From the NCBI GenBank assembly GCA_023255355.1, contig JALRIU010000160.1:1-10304 (forward strand): DNA of 10,304 nt. The letters are read 5' to 3'. Position 1 is the stretch's first letter. Each line of letters starts with the position of its first letter. This document shows, one piece after another, positions 1 through 7,280 of the stretch. The notes below the pieces were generated by a model. That model worked only from the letters and a program-made list of their open reading frames with translations. It made no database searches and was not told the DNA's origin. Made by a program: the position numbers and the translations under genes. Source of the stretch: Pseudomonadales bacterium (GTDB lineage Bacteria; Pseudomonadota; Gammaproteobacteria; Pseudomonadales; JAHEIH01).

Positions 1-1590
1 ACGCAACGTTAAACGGTTCATATCATCGACACGCTCATATGTCGCATCCGCCATGAGAGTTCGCATAATATTAACACCGAGCCCAGCAGAAAACTCATCG
101 GCTGAATCGAAGTCCCATTCTGCAAAGCTACCTTGCTTAGCAAGCGGATCATAGGCAGGCGCAAAGTCAATCAGACACACCTCTATATAGTCTTCAGTGG
201 CCTTAGCTTCGAGCCTTATCTCACCATGCCGATCAAAGCCGTAGCCATGCTGCACAATATTATTACCAGCTTCAGCAATCGCTAATTCAATAAAAGCCGC
301 CATGTTTTGGTCATTACTGACTTGCATGACAACATCTTTGACGGTGGCGCATAGCGTCCTTACAGCCTCAAGCGATGACGATACCGTAATGCGCGCTGTT
401 TTTACATCTGGAACCAATTCTATCCCCAAGATCGTGATGTCATCTTGATTAGCATTGCCTACAATCCAATGCTCCAAATCATTAACCATATAGTTAATTG
501 ATTCAGTCAATGTACCAGATTGTTGTGACTGTAACGACTGACTTAATCTATCGTAGCCAAATTGTTCTTCATTTTTATTGAACGCTTCGACAATACCATC
601 AGAATATAGATACAGACGACTGCCTGCTTTGAGCTCTTTTGTGTATGTCGTGAAATCGGTATAAGGGATCATCCCTACGGGCAAGTCTCCGTCGTGCCAA
701 TATTCACAGGCATTATTGACGCAATGCAAGGTGGGAGTTTGCCCCGCCTGTGTGTATTGAATAGTGCGGTTATCCGTATCAAGTACCGCATAGGTAAAGG
801 TAAAGTACTTTTGCGAATCCATGTCCATTTGAAAAAGCATATTCAGTTCTTGCACTACTTCATGCGGAGGTTTTGCATTACCCTCATGATCAATCAATAA
901 GCCACCACGGCGGGTGTTTTGTAGCAGCATTGAATTAACACTGACGGCAAAGAGTGCCGATGGCACACCATGACCCGATACATCAAGAATATAAAAAGCG
1001 ACCTGGTGATTATTGAGCGGGAAAAAATTGAGAATATCGCCACCAACATCATCACTGGGACGAAAATGCCAAGCCACCTCAATACCTGCAATCATGACAT
1101 TAGTTTTAGGCAACATTGATCGCTGAACTTCGCCTGCTGCCTCAAGGTCTTTGCGCATAGCAATCAAGTTCGCTTCAAGCTCTTTCTCTTTCTGAATACG
1201 CTGGTCAGTGGCGACTTTAAGTCTGACCGCCGCAGATATTCTTGCGAGTAGCTCTAATTCAGAAATTGGTTTGCGAATATAGTCAGTCGCTCCAAGTTCA
1301 AAAGCTGTTCGAAGAATCTCTGGACTATCTTCGGCAGTAAGAATAAGCACCGGAATATCTTCGTATTCGGTAACGGACTTAACTATACGAATTACCTCAA
1401 TACCATCAAGATTGGGCATATTCATATCAGTAACAATGACATCTGGAGGACTGATCTCTAAACTCTCAATCGCTTCAAGGCCATCATTAACGGCTATCAC
1501 ATCATAACCAGAACGCTCTAGCAATTTCGTTATTACGATAAGCGTTGTTGGATCATCATCCGCAACTAAAATGGTAGTTTGTTTATCCAA
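1..1590 (-). CDS. Response regulator with PP2C phosphatase and RsbW-like kinase domains (HsbR/CrsR type), partial
   Basis: The gene is open at the left edge, with 530 codons visible and the C-terminus missing. Residues 1-120 form an intact receiver: acidic D11-D13, phosphoacceptor D55 (TDMNMPNLDG), T85 and K107. A charged helical linker (about 125-150) leads to a SpoIIE/RsbU-type PP2C phosphatase with AGEVQRSMLP, VGGD (D185), DVSGHG (D203), SDGIVE (D331) and QDDIT (D383/D384), so all metal-binding acids are present. The last part is an RsbW-like ATPase/kinase with N-box E440 and N444 and a GLGVNIMR segment (503-510); the G1 box reads DFAPAYDP, with Ala where Gly is usual. In this family, phosphorylation of the receiver shifts the balance between dephosphorylating and phosphorylating an anti-anti-sigma (STAS) partner, controlling an anti-sigma factor, FlgM or RpoS. 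The start is inferred: TTG at 1590, one base after the upstream stop, with GAAGG at 1602-1606; another in-frame TTG lies at 1608. The domain call is firm; the output target is inference. Confidence 0.93.
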   Translation of the reverse strand, partial: MDKQTTILVADDDPTTLIVITKLLERSGYDVIAVNDGLEAIESLEISPPDVIVTDMNMPNLDGIEVIRIVKSVTEYEDIPVLILTAEDSPEILRTAFELGATDYIRKPISELELLARISAAVRLKVATDQRIQKEKELEANLIAMRKDLEAAGEVQRSMLPKTNVMIAGIEVAWHFRPSDDVGGDILNFFPLNNHQVAFYILDVSGHGVPSALFAVSVNSMLLQNTRRGGLLIDHEGNAKPPHEVVQELNMLFQMDMDSQKYFTFTYAVLDTDNRTIQYTQAGQTPTLHCVNNACEYWHDGDLPVGMIPYTDFTTYTKELKAGSRLYLYSDGIVEAFNKNEEQFGYDRLSQSLQSQQSGTLTESINYMVNDLEHWIVGNANQDDITILGIELVPDVKTARITVSSSLEAVRTLCATVKDVVMQVSNDQNMAAFIELAIAEAGNNIVQHGYGFDRHGEIRLEAKATEDYIEVCLIDFAPAYDPLAKQGSFAEWDFDSADEFSAGLGVNIMRTLMADATYERVDDMNRLTLR

Positions 1591-1591
1591 G

Positions 1592-3679
1592 TTACAGCGC
1601 GCCTTCAATTTTAAAGAGTTTAGCCCGCAACAATTGCTGAATTGTTAGCAGGGTATTATCAAACACATAAGCTAACTTAACATCAGTATGATGCTGGCCA
1701 ATGGCGTTTCTAATTTGGGTGGATAACTCGCTTTCTTCCAACGCTTCAACTATCTCAGCCATGTAATAAATCGGGCATGTCGGATCATTAAGATCCAAGC
1801 GAATATCGTCTTGTTTACGTTGTAAGGAAATAAATTCAATATCGTCTTGCCATGTTTCTAGTAAGGCATACATCAATAATTGATTGCTGGCGAGAGAATG
1901 ACGACTGTTATCATTTATTTGATAAGTCGGTTCGAGTAGATGTCGATGTAGTTCACGCTCTAATTGAATTTGCGACAAAGGTTTTGGCAACCAACCATCC
2001 ATGTCTTTTTTCAAAAAGTCCTGCAGACCGTTTTCAGGATTATCTGCTGTCAAAGCGATAATTGGAATATCTATTACGCGTTCACCACACTCACCATTTC
2101 TAATTTTTCTGGTCGCTTCATAGCCATCCATGACAGGCATTTGACAGTCCATCAAGATCATACCGTAGGTATTGCGCAGCAAAGCATCCAAAGCCTGTTT
2201 ACCATCCATGACCCAATCAAATATTACACCATGTTTTTTCAGCAGCTCACTTACCACCAAGGCATTAACGCGATTGTCCTCTACCAACAAAAGAGGGGCC
2301 TTCCATTTTTCTAAATGGGTAAAATTATCCGCCCAATCATCAGTGGTATGCTCTGAATTTTGTTTCTTTTCAACCTGAGCAACGCTTTCAGAAATTGGTC
2401 CGATACGTTGACACAGAAACAAACCTAAGAAGCTCTCCAGTTCACTGATACTAACGGGCTGTTCAATCAAACCCGAAAGATTGAGTTTAGATGCCATCGA
2501 GAGGCTAACTTGTTTACTTAAACATACCAATAACGCGCGGCTCAATTGCTGTTCATTCAAGTTCTCTAACAACATATCAGCATCACGATTGGCGATACGT
2601 TCATCCACGAGAATAATCGGATTTTCGAGATCATTATTTAACTTAGACACCAATTCAGATGGATCATTGGCCACCTCGACATGCAGCCCTATGGATAATA
2701 TTTCTTTTTGTGTTACCGCTCTATCACCATCATAAGGCGCTAGAAAAATCACATGTTGATTTTCAATGGGGCATGCTTTCAAGGTATGTTGAACAGGTAA
2801 TTTTATACTAAAGGTGCTTCCCACATTTTCAATACTTTGAACCTTTAAATTACCACCCATAATCCCAATAAGCTCATTGGCGGTTGGCAAACCTAACCCT
2901 GCCCCTTGGTAGCGACGCGATGAAGTTTCATCCGCCTGGGTAAATACATTAAAAATATCTGCGATGTGATCTTGAGAAATACCACACCCTGTATCACTGA
3001 CATTGATGAATAGAGTTAAGTTTTCAGTATCTATATCTTTGCAAATTAGATTGATTGTTACGCTACCAGAATCAGTAAACTTTATAGCATTTTCGATTAT
3101 ATTAAATAACACCTGACGCAGTCTTAGCCTATCTGCAATGATCATTACCGAGTTATTCAATAACCCCGTCAGTTTAATAATGATATTTTTGGCGCGTGCA
3201 TTTTCCTTAAAATGTGACACTGTTTCTTTGATCAATTCTGAAAGATCAAACTCTACTTCATCTAACTGCACAGCACCGCTCTCTAAACGAGAGATATCCA
3301 GCATGTCGCTTATCAAAACCTGAAGACGATCGGCACAGAGTAAGGCCTCATCAATAAACCTCTGCTGCGTTGCATCCTGAGGACGCTCGTTAAGAAGTTG
3401 CAACACCCCCATGATACCGTTGAGCGGTGTTTTTAATTCGTGGCTCACATTTGTTATAAATTGCTGTTTGACACGTCCGGCACGTCTCGCCTCTGAAAGC
3501 GCTTTATTTAAATGCTCGGTGCGCTCACGGATCTTAGCTTCTAAATCATCTGCAACATTGGCAAGATCATTATTCGCTTGATATAGTTCACGGCTTTTGG
3601 TCTCAAGCAGTTTTTCAGCGTGCTTTCTAGCCTCGCGCTCGCGTTCGAGTCGACGTAAAAGGAGATCATCATCAGCCAT
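1592..3679 (-). CDS. Soluble hybrid sensor histidine kinase with pseudo-receiver and receiver domains
   Basis: This 695-residue protein has no signal peptide or membrane segment, so it should be cytoplasmic. Residues 5-70 are a charged, heptad-like coiled coil in place of a recognisable sensor domain. The HisKA phosphoacceptor is H80 (FITNVSHELKTPLNGIMG). The HATPase_c domain shows the N box (LFNIIENAIKFT, N193/N196), G1 (DTGCGI, 229-234), F box (F247) and G2 (GAGLGLP, 259-265). A degenerate receiver follows (about 305-425): its acidic pair is lost and the usual Lys is Gln (Q407), although D359 remains. A complete receiver spans 462-582 with E467/D468, D511, T544 and K566. Residues 585-695 are a mostly helical tail matching no domain I recognise. 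It likely autophosphorylates at H80, moves phosphate to D511, and passes it through the HPt protein encoded just upstream to the response regulator encoded just downstream. The start ATG overlaps the upstream stop by 8 bases and has a strong AAGGAGG. Confidence 0.95.
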   Translation of the reverse strand: MADDDLLLRRLEREREARKHAEKLLETKSRELYQANNDLANVADDLEAKIRERTEHLNKALSEARRAGRVKQQFITNVSHELKTPLNGIMGVLQLLNERPQDATQQRFIDEALLCADRLQVLISDMLDISRLESGAVQLDEVEFDLSELIKETVSHFKENARAKNIIIKLTGLLNNSVMIIADRLRLRQVLFNIIENAIKFTDSGSVTINLICKDIDTENLTLFINVSDTGCGISQDHIADIFNVFTQADETSSRRYQGAGLGLPTANELIGIMGGNLKVQSIENVGSTFSIKLPVQHTLKACPIENQHVIFLAPYDGDRAVTQKEILSIGLHVEVANDPSELVSKLNNDLENPIILVDERIANRDADMLLENLNEQQLSRALLVCLSKQVSLSMASKLNLSGLIEQPVSISELESFLGLFLCQRIGPISESVAQVEKKQNSEHTTDDWADNFTHLEKWKAPLLLVEDNRVNALVVSELLKKHGVIFDWVMDGKQALDALLRNTYGMILMDCQMPVMDGYEATRKIRNGECGERVIDIPIIALTADNPENGLQDFLKKDMDGWLPKPLSQIQLERELHRHLLEPTYQINDNSRHSLASNQLLMYALLETWQDDIEFISLQRKQDDIRLDLNDPTCPIYYMAEIVEALEESELSTQIRNAIGQHHTDVKLAYVFDNTLLTIQQLLRAKLFKIEGAL

Positions 3680-4835
3680 TGGCTAATTCCTCCTTGGCAA
3701 TAATTTCTGCCAGGACTGTATCAAAGCGTTTTAAGTGCTCTAGTAACTGACACATACCTTCCATGGTTTCCTCTGAGACACCCTCATGCTCCATGTCTCT
3801 GAAGGCTAGTTTTTCAACTTTGGATGCAAAGGCAGATAGATCATATGCTCCAATAGTCGAGGAGGCTCCTTTTACCAAATGAGCAACTTGCTTGATATTC
3901 TCTGCGTTACTACCTTCAATGGCGTCTTCAACCGAGGCAATTTGGTTAAACAGGTCTTTATAGAACGTTTCTATAACTAATAAGGCTATTTCATCAGAAC
4001 CACCAAGCCTCAAAGCAACTTCATGGAGATTAATTTCAAAATTAATGGGCTGCAAATCTGTAGGCACATCAACTTGAGTAGTTTGCTTTTCGATCTCTGG
4101 ATTTTTAGAGGAAATAGGGCCTGCAATCAAACCTACCAGATCTTTTTCACGCAATGGAACACTAATACTAGGAATATTTAAGGCGTTCTCGCCCATGACG
4201 ATACATTGTTTACATTGACCCACAAATGCCTTAGCGCCATCAAAATCTAATAATTCTGCAGCTATTAAACAAAGGTCAAATTCAGAAGGGTTAGGTATTA
4301 ATTCAAAATGATCGGCAACTTCGTGATTAATTTTCAAAGAACGAAGCAATCCCTTAGCCACCAACCGTCTGGTTGAATTGTTTTCGATTAACAGGACGGA
4401 TTTATCAGCATGCTCTAGCGATTCACTCTTCTCATATTGTTTTTCAGGCGATGTTCCAGAAGGTTTTCGACTAATGACATTGACACCAGAAATGAGTTCA
4501 GATGTATTTTTAATATTAGCGGTATATCCAAGTGTGGGATCAAATGTCTGACTCCCTAGTGCAAGAACAGTGATTTGTTGTAAGTCAGGTACCTTTTTTA
4601 ACACCCTAATCAAACAATCGCGATCGACTGCAGATACACCCTGCTCTATCACAACAAGCGGATAAGGTAATTTACCAAGCCGGCACTGCTCAATATGGCG
4701 CAGCGCATCAAAACTTGATTTTACATGATGTACGGTCTGAAACATCGTATTTAAAGTGCTTTGTAGTTGGTCAAAATGACCACCAACCCACAATAACCCC
4801 TTTTCATATGAATCAGCTAAAAGAGTTTTGAGCAT
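3672..4835 (-). CDS. HPt phosphotransfer protein with two degenerate receiver domains
   Basis: This 387-residue protein is first in the minus-strand operon. The C-terminal part (about 265-385) is an HPt four-helix bundle; AHLVKGASSTIGA matches the HPt consensus, with H319 as phosphoacceptor and K322/G323 following. The N-terminal two thirds look like two receiver folds that have lost chemistry. The first (about 12-120) has no acidic pair and carries Glu (E64) where the phosphoacceptor would be. The second (145-240) begins KSVLLIENN, so the acidic pair has become E-N, and has Ala (A192) at the phosphoacceptor position before DFDG. They may act as docking or dimerisation modules. The expected job is to relay phosphate from D511 of the downstream-encoded kinase to D55 of the receiver-PP2C protein. 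The protein is soluble, with no signal peptide. The start ATG at 4835 has only a weak GTAAG-like Shine-Dalgarno, but it begins the fold sensibly and nothing upstream is better. The HPt call is strong; the pseudo-receiver call rests on the fold pattern. Confidence 0.9.
   Translation of the reverse strand: MLKTLLADSYEKGLLWVGGHFDQLQSTLNTMFQTVHHVKSSFDALRHIEQCRLGKLPYPLVVIEQGVSAVDRDCLIRVLKKVPDLQQITVLALGSQTFDPTLGYTANIKNTSELISGVNVISRKPSGTSPEKQYEKSESLEHADKSVLLIENNSTRRLVAKGLLRSLKINHEVADHFELIPNPSEFDLCLIAAELLDFDGAKAFVGQCKQCIVMGENALNIPSISVPLREKDLVGLIAGPISSKNPEIEKQTTQVDVPTDLQPINFEINLHEVALRLGGSDEIALLVIETFYKDLFNQIASVEDAIEGSNAENIKQVAHLVKGASSTIGAYDLSAFASKVEKLAFRDMEHEGVSEETMEGMCQLLEHLKRFDTVLAEIIAKEELANG
3689..3695 (-). 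promoter_or_regulatory. Ribosome binding site for the hybrid kinase
   Basis: AAGGAGG on the minus strand lies nine bases before the ATG at 3679, inside the last codons of the HPt gene. It is a near-perfect Shine-Dalgarno sequence and fixes the kinase start. Together with the ATGGCTGA overlap it indicates translational coupling of the two genes. Confidence 0.8.
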
Positions 4836-4900
4836 TCGCTTACATCTAACTAAAAATTATTAGTTACATAGTAGTAAATATTGAAGAAAATGCTTATTTT

Positions 4901-4928
4901 TATATAAAAAAAACATTAATTATTGCAA
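4901..4928 (-). promoter_or_regulatory. Candidate promoter of the signalling operon
   Basis: On the minus strand TTGCAA (4923-4928) is followed after 16 bases by TATATA (4901-4906). The spacer contains an eight-base T run. Transcription would start near 4894, leaving a leader of roughly 60 bases before the HPt start. The match is by eye only, and the region is AT-rich, so chance matches are likely. Confidence 0.4.
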
Positions 4929-4998
4929 GACGTTCTATAAAACAGGCACTCATAAACCCCACTTCACCTTATATATTGCTAGATTTATCGCTAACAGT

Positions 4999-5027
4999 TT
5001 GACATTACAGGGTTTTATCAATAATTT
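4999..5027 (+). promoter_or_regulatory. Candidate sigma-70 promoter of the sugar symporter
   Basis: A perfect TTGACA -35 box lies at 4999-5004. The -10 could be AATAAT at 5020-5025 (5 of 6 matches, 15-base spacer) or TAATTT at 5022-5027 (weaker, 17-base spacer). Transcription would start near 5032, giving a short leader of about 25 bases that contains AGGA at 5046-5049 before the ATG at 5057. No clear operator palindrome is visible around it. Confidence 0.5.
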
Positions 5028-5056
5028 AACGGCAAACTTACCCACAGGATATAATA

Positions 5057-6301
5057 ATGGCTTCTACTCCCGGCACGGTGTCTAGCACACCTCAACAATT
5101 CGAAAATCAAAACCATCGATTCGCGCTTGGCGCGCTTACCACGTTATTTTTTATGTGGGGTTTTATCACATGTCTTAATGACATTTTAATTCCTCACCTC
5201 AAAAACGTATTTGACCTTAATTACACCCAAGCAATGCTTATCCAATCTTGCTTTTTTGGTGCGTATTTCATCATGTCGCTGCCCGCAGGTAATCTAGTTC
5301 ACCGCATTGGTTACCAAAAAGGTATCGTTGTCGGACTAGTCATCGCAGGCATTGGCTGCTTAATGTTTTTGCCAGCCGCGTCATTAGGAATTTACGCCCT
5401 ATTCTTGGGAGCCCTCTTTGTGCTCGCCTCGGGTATTACCATTCTGCAAGTTTCTGCCAATCCCTATGTCACTATCTTGGGACCATCTGCTACTGCGTCA
5501 AGCCGTTTGACCATGACACAGGCATTTAACTCACTTGGAACAACCATCGCACCATTTTTTGGCGCCTTCTTAATTTTATCGGTTGCCGCAGGCACTGACG
5601 TCGCGAGCAAACAAGCTGAAGCCGAGGCCGTCCAATTACCATATATGATTTTGGCCATCTCACTACTGGTGTTAGCGGGTATTTTTGCCTTTTTAAAACT
5701 GCCTACATTTAAAGATGAAGAAAGCCAAAACGAAGGTTTTAAAGCACTATTACAATACCCTCAACTTGTTCTCGGCGCAGTGGGTATCTTTGTATATGTC
5801 GGTGCAGAAGTATCGATTGGCAGCCTACTTGTTAACTTTTTAGGTGAACCAGACATCGCTGGTCTAGCTGAATCTGATGCTGCGAAATACGTTGCCTATT
5901 ATTGGGGCGGTGCTATGGTCGGTCGTTTTATCGGCTCAGTAGTAATGCGAACTATTCATCCTGGAAGAGTGTTAGCCTTTAACGCGGCAATGGCAGTTGT
6001 TTTAATCGTTCTTGCCGTAAGTTCTGGCGGATCGTTAGCTATGATTGCGATATTAGCAGTAGGTCTTTGCAATTCCATCATGTTCCCAACCATCTTCAGT
6101 TTGGCACTCGAAGGTTTGGGCAGCAAAACCAGCCAGGGCTCAGGCTTGCTATGCCTTGCGATTGTGGGCGGCGCTTTGTTACCTATTTTACAAGGCGCGA
6201 TGGCTGACACGATTGGCTTGCACCTATCATTCATCATGCCTGCCGTATGTTATCTTTTCATTATGTACTTTGGCGCAAGAGCAGCTAAAGCTTCAGCATA
6301 A
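5057..6301 (+). CDS. Sugar:H+ symporter, FucP/GluP family (MFS)
   Basis: This 414-residue inner-membrane transporter has about twelve hydrophobic segments, a usual length for the family, and a polar loop around 215-230 dividing the halves. Family hallmarks are FFMWGFITCLNDILIPHLK (31-49), QSCFFGAYFIMSLPAG (63-78), SANPYVTILGP (133-143) and AFNSLGTTIAPFFGA (156-170). D42 aligns with E. coli FucP Asp46. The FucP Glu135 position appears to be Gln (Q131, in ILQVSANPY), as I recall for the glucose/galactose and N-acetylglucosamine (GluP, NagP) branch, so L-fucose is less likely as substrate. The start ATG has AGGA seven bases upstream and leaves a 20-residue polar N-terminus before the first helix. 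The gene has its own promoter and terminator, so it is probably monocistronic. The exact sugar cannot be told from the sequence, and no sugar kinase or regulator is adjacent. Confidence 0.92.
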   Translation: MASTPGTVSSTPQQFENQNHRFALGALTTLFFMWGFITCLNDILIPHLKNVFDLNYTQAMLIQSCFFGAYFIMSLPAGNLVHRIGYQKGIVVGLVIAGIGCLMFLPAASLGIYALFLGALFVLASGITILQVSANPYVTILGPSATASSRLTMTQAFNSLGTTIAPFFGAFLILSVAAGTDVASKQAEAEAVQLPYMILAISLLVLAGIFAFLKLPTFKDEESQNEGFKALLQYPQLVLGAVGIFVYVGAEVSIGSLLVNFLGEPDIAGLAESDAAKYVAYYWGGAMVGRFIGSVVMRTIHPGRVLAFNAAMAVVLIVLAVSSGGSLAMIAILAVGLCNSIMFPTIFSLALEGLGSKTSQGSGLLCLAIVGGALLPILQGAMADTIGLHLSFIMPAVCYLFIMYFGARAAKASA

Positions 6302-6309
6302 TCCTTTTA

Positions 6310-6346
6310 CAGAAACACCGAGATCAATTCGGTGTTTCTGTTTTCT
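6310..6346 (+). terminator. Rho-independent terminator after the sugar symporter
   Basis: CAGAAACACCGA (6310-6321) pairs perfectly with TCGGTGTTTCTG (6329-6340) across a seven-base loop, giving a 12-bp stem. TTTTCT follows directly. It begins nine bases after the symporter stop codon and separates that gene from the esterase. Confidence 0.88.
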
Positions 6347-6352
6347 CATCAT

Positions 6353-6385
6353 GAACGTATAAATTAGACATTACTATGTACGTTC
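6353..6385. repeat. Seven-base inverted repeat before the esterase gene
   Basis: GAACGTA (6353-6359) and TACGTTC (6379-6385) are exact inverted copies with 19 bases between them. The right arm ends four bases before the esterase ATG. The left arm overlaps a TATAAA (6358-6363) that could be the -10 box. It could be an operator or chance; the arms are short. Confidence 0.35.
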
Positions 6386-6389
6386 TCAT

Positions 6390-7280
6390 ATGCCACACAA
6401 ACAAATCATCTTACTCACAGTATTATACCTACTAACTGCTTGCGGTGGCGGCTCAGGGGCATCTTCAGCACCGTCTCCGAGAACAGCAAACAACACGCCA
6501 ACAACTGTCGCTAACGACCAAACACCCGTGACAAATAAAGTCAGTTTTTCTGACGTAACCAACTTAGAAGCAACGCCATCAGATCGGCAGTTTCATTATG
6601 GCTCAAACAGTCTGCAGATTATGGAGTATTGGCCATCTCAAAATACCGCCAAATCACTTTTTATCATGGTACATGGTGGTTGTTGGAGTAATAGCTATCG
6701 CATCAATCAGACATATCCAATGGCGAGTGCCATAGCCACCCGAACAAACTATTCTGTGTTATCGATTGAATATCGTGCTGTTGGTGATTCTGGTGGCGGC
6801 TGGCCAGGTAGCTACAACGATATTATCGATGCCTTAAATGCAGTGTCTTCGCTTACCATAGATGATTATGAGACCACGGTATTAGCAGGTCATTCTGCGG
6901 GAGGCCATTTGGCTTTGCTTGCTGCAACCGAAACCAATTTGCCCATATCAGCCGTGATTGGTCTTGCTGCGATTGTCGATATTGAAAAATATTCAGCCGG
7001 CGATTCAAGTTGTGAACGCGCGGCAAAAACATTTATGGGCGGTAGCTATCAAGACATTCCAGACAGCTATGGGCAAGCCAATCCTGTTGGTAGAACCCTG
7101 CCACAAAACCTATATCTGCTCTATGGCGAGCTAGATAATATCGTACCGCTAAGTCACATCGAAGGTTCTGGTTTAAACTTCAGCTCGATTGAGGGTGCCG
7201 GCCACTTTGACTGGCTCCACCCCGAAACCAATACGTTTAGCTACCTTGTTAACTTACTAAACACGTTGGAACAAGACTAA
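6390..7280 (+). CDS. Lipoprotein esterase/lipase, alpha/beta hydrolase fold
   Basis: The protein has 296 residues. A lipoprotein signal peptide ends in the lipobox LTAC with C18 as the lipidated residue, followed by GGGSG and a Ser/Thr/Pro/Asn-rich linker to about residue 50. The catalytic domain carries the HGGCW oxyanion-hole motif (95-99), the nucleophile elbow GHSAGGH with S169, acid D249 (GELDNIVP) and H272 (GAGHFDW), so the triad is complete. HGG plus GHSAGG is typical of hormone-sensitive-lipase-like carboxylesterases and the related arylformamidase/feruloyl esterase group. It is likely anchored in the outer or inner membrane facing the periplasm or surface; residues after the lipid Cys are Gly, not Asp, which fits outer-membrane sorting. 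It probably cleaves short-chain or carbohydrate-linked esters; the substrate is unknown. There is no clear Shine-Dalgarno before the ATG; the start is supported by the signal peptide. Its stop codon abuts that of the convergent SDR gene. Confidence 0.88.
   Translation: MPHKQIILLTVLYLLTACGGGSGASSAPSPRTANNTPTTVANDQTPVTNKVSFSDVTNLEATPSDRQFHYGSNSLQIMEYWPSQNTAKSLFIMVHGGCWSNSYRINQTYPMASAIATRTNYSVLSIEYRAVGDSGGGWPGSYNDIIDALNAVSSLTIDDYETTVLAGHSAGGHLALLAATETNLPISAVIGLAAIVDIEKYSAGDSSCERAAKTFMGGSYQDIPDSYGQANPVGRTLPQNLYLLYGELDNIVPLSHIEGSGLNFSSIEGAGHFDWLHPETNTFSYLVNLLNTLEQD

Noticed and set aside
694..1091. Short frames on both strands within the left-edge gene
   Set aside because: The receiver-PP2C-kinase frame runs unbroken through this stretch with its phosphatase motifs; the short frames are shadows.
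1852..3323. Several plus-strand open frames of 60-116 codons opposite the hybrid kinase
   Set aside because: They lie antisense to a gene with a full set of kinase and receiver motifs and show no domain or signal of their own.
5464..6362. Frames opposite or within the sugar symporter
   Set aside because: They overlap a well-supported transporter; the one ending at 6362 also runs through the terminator hairpin.
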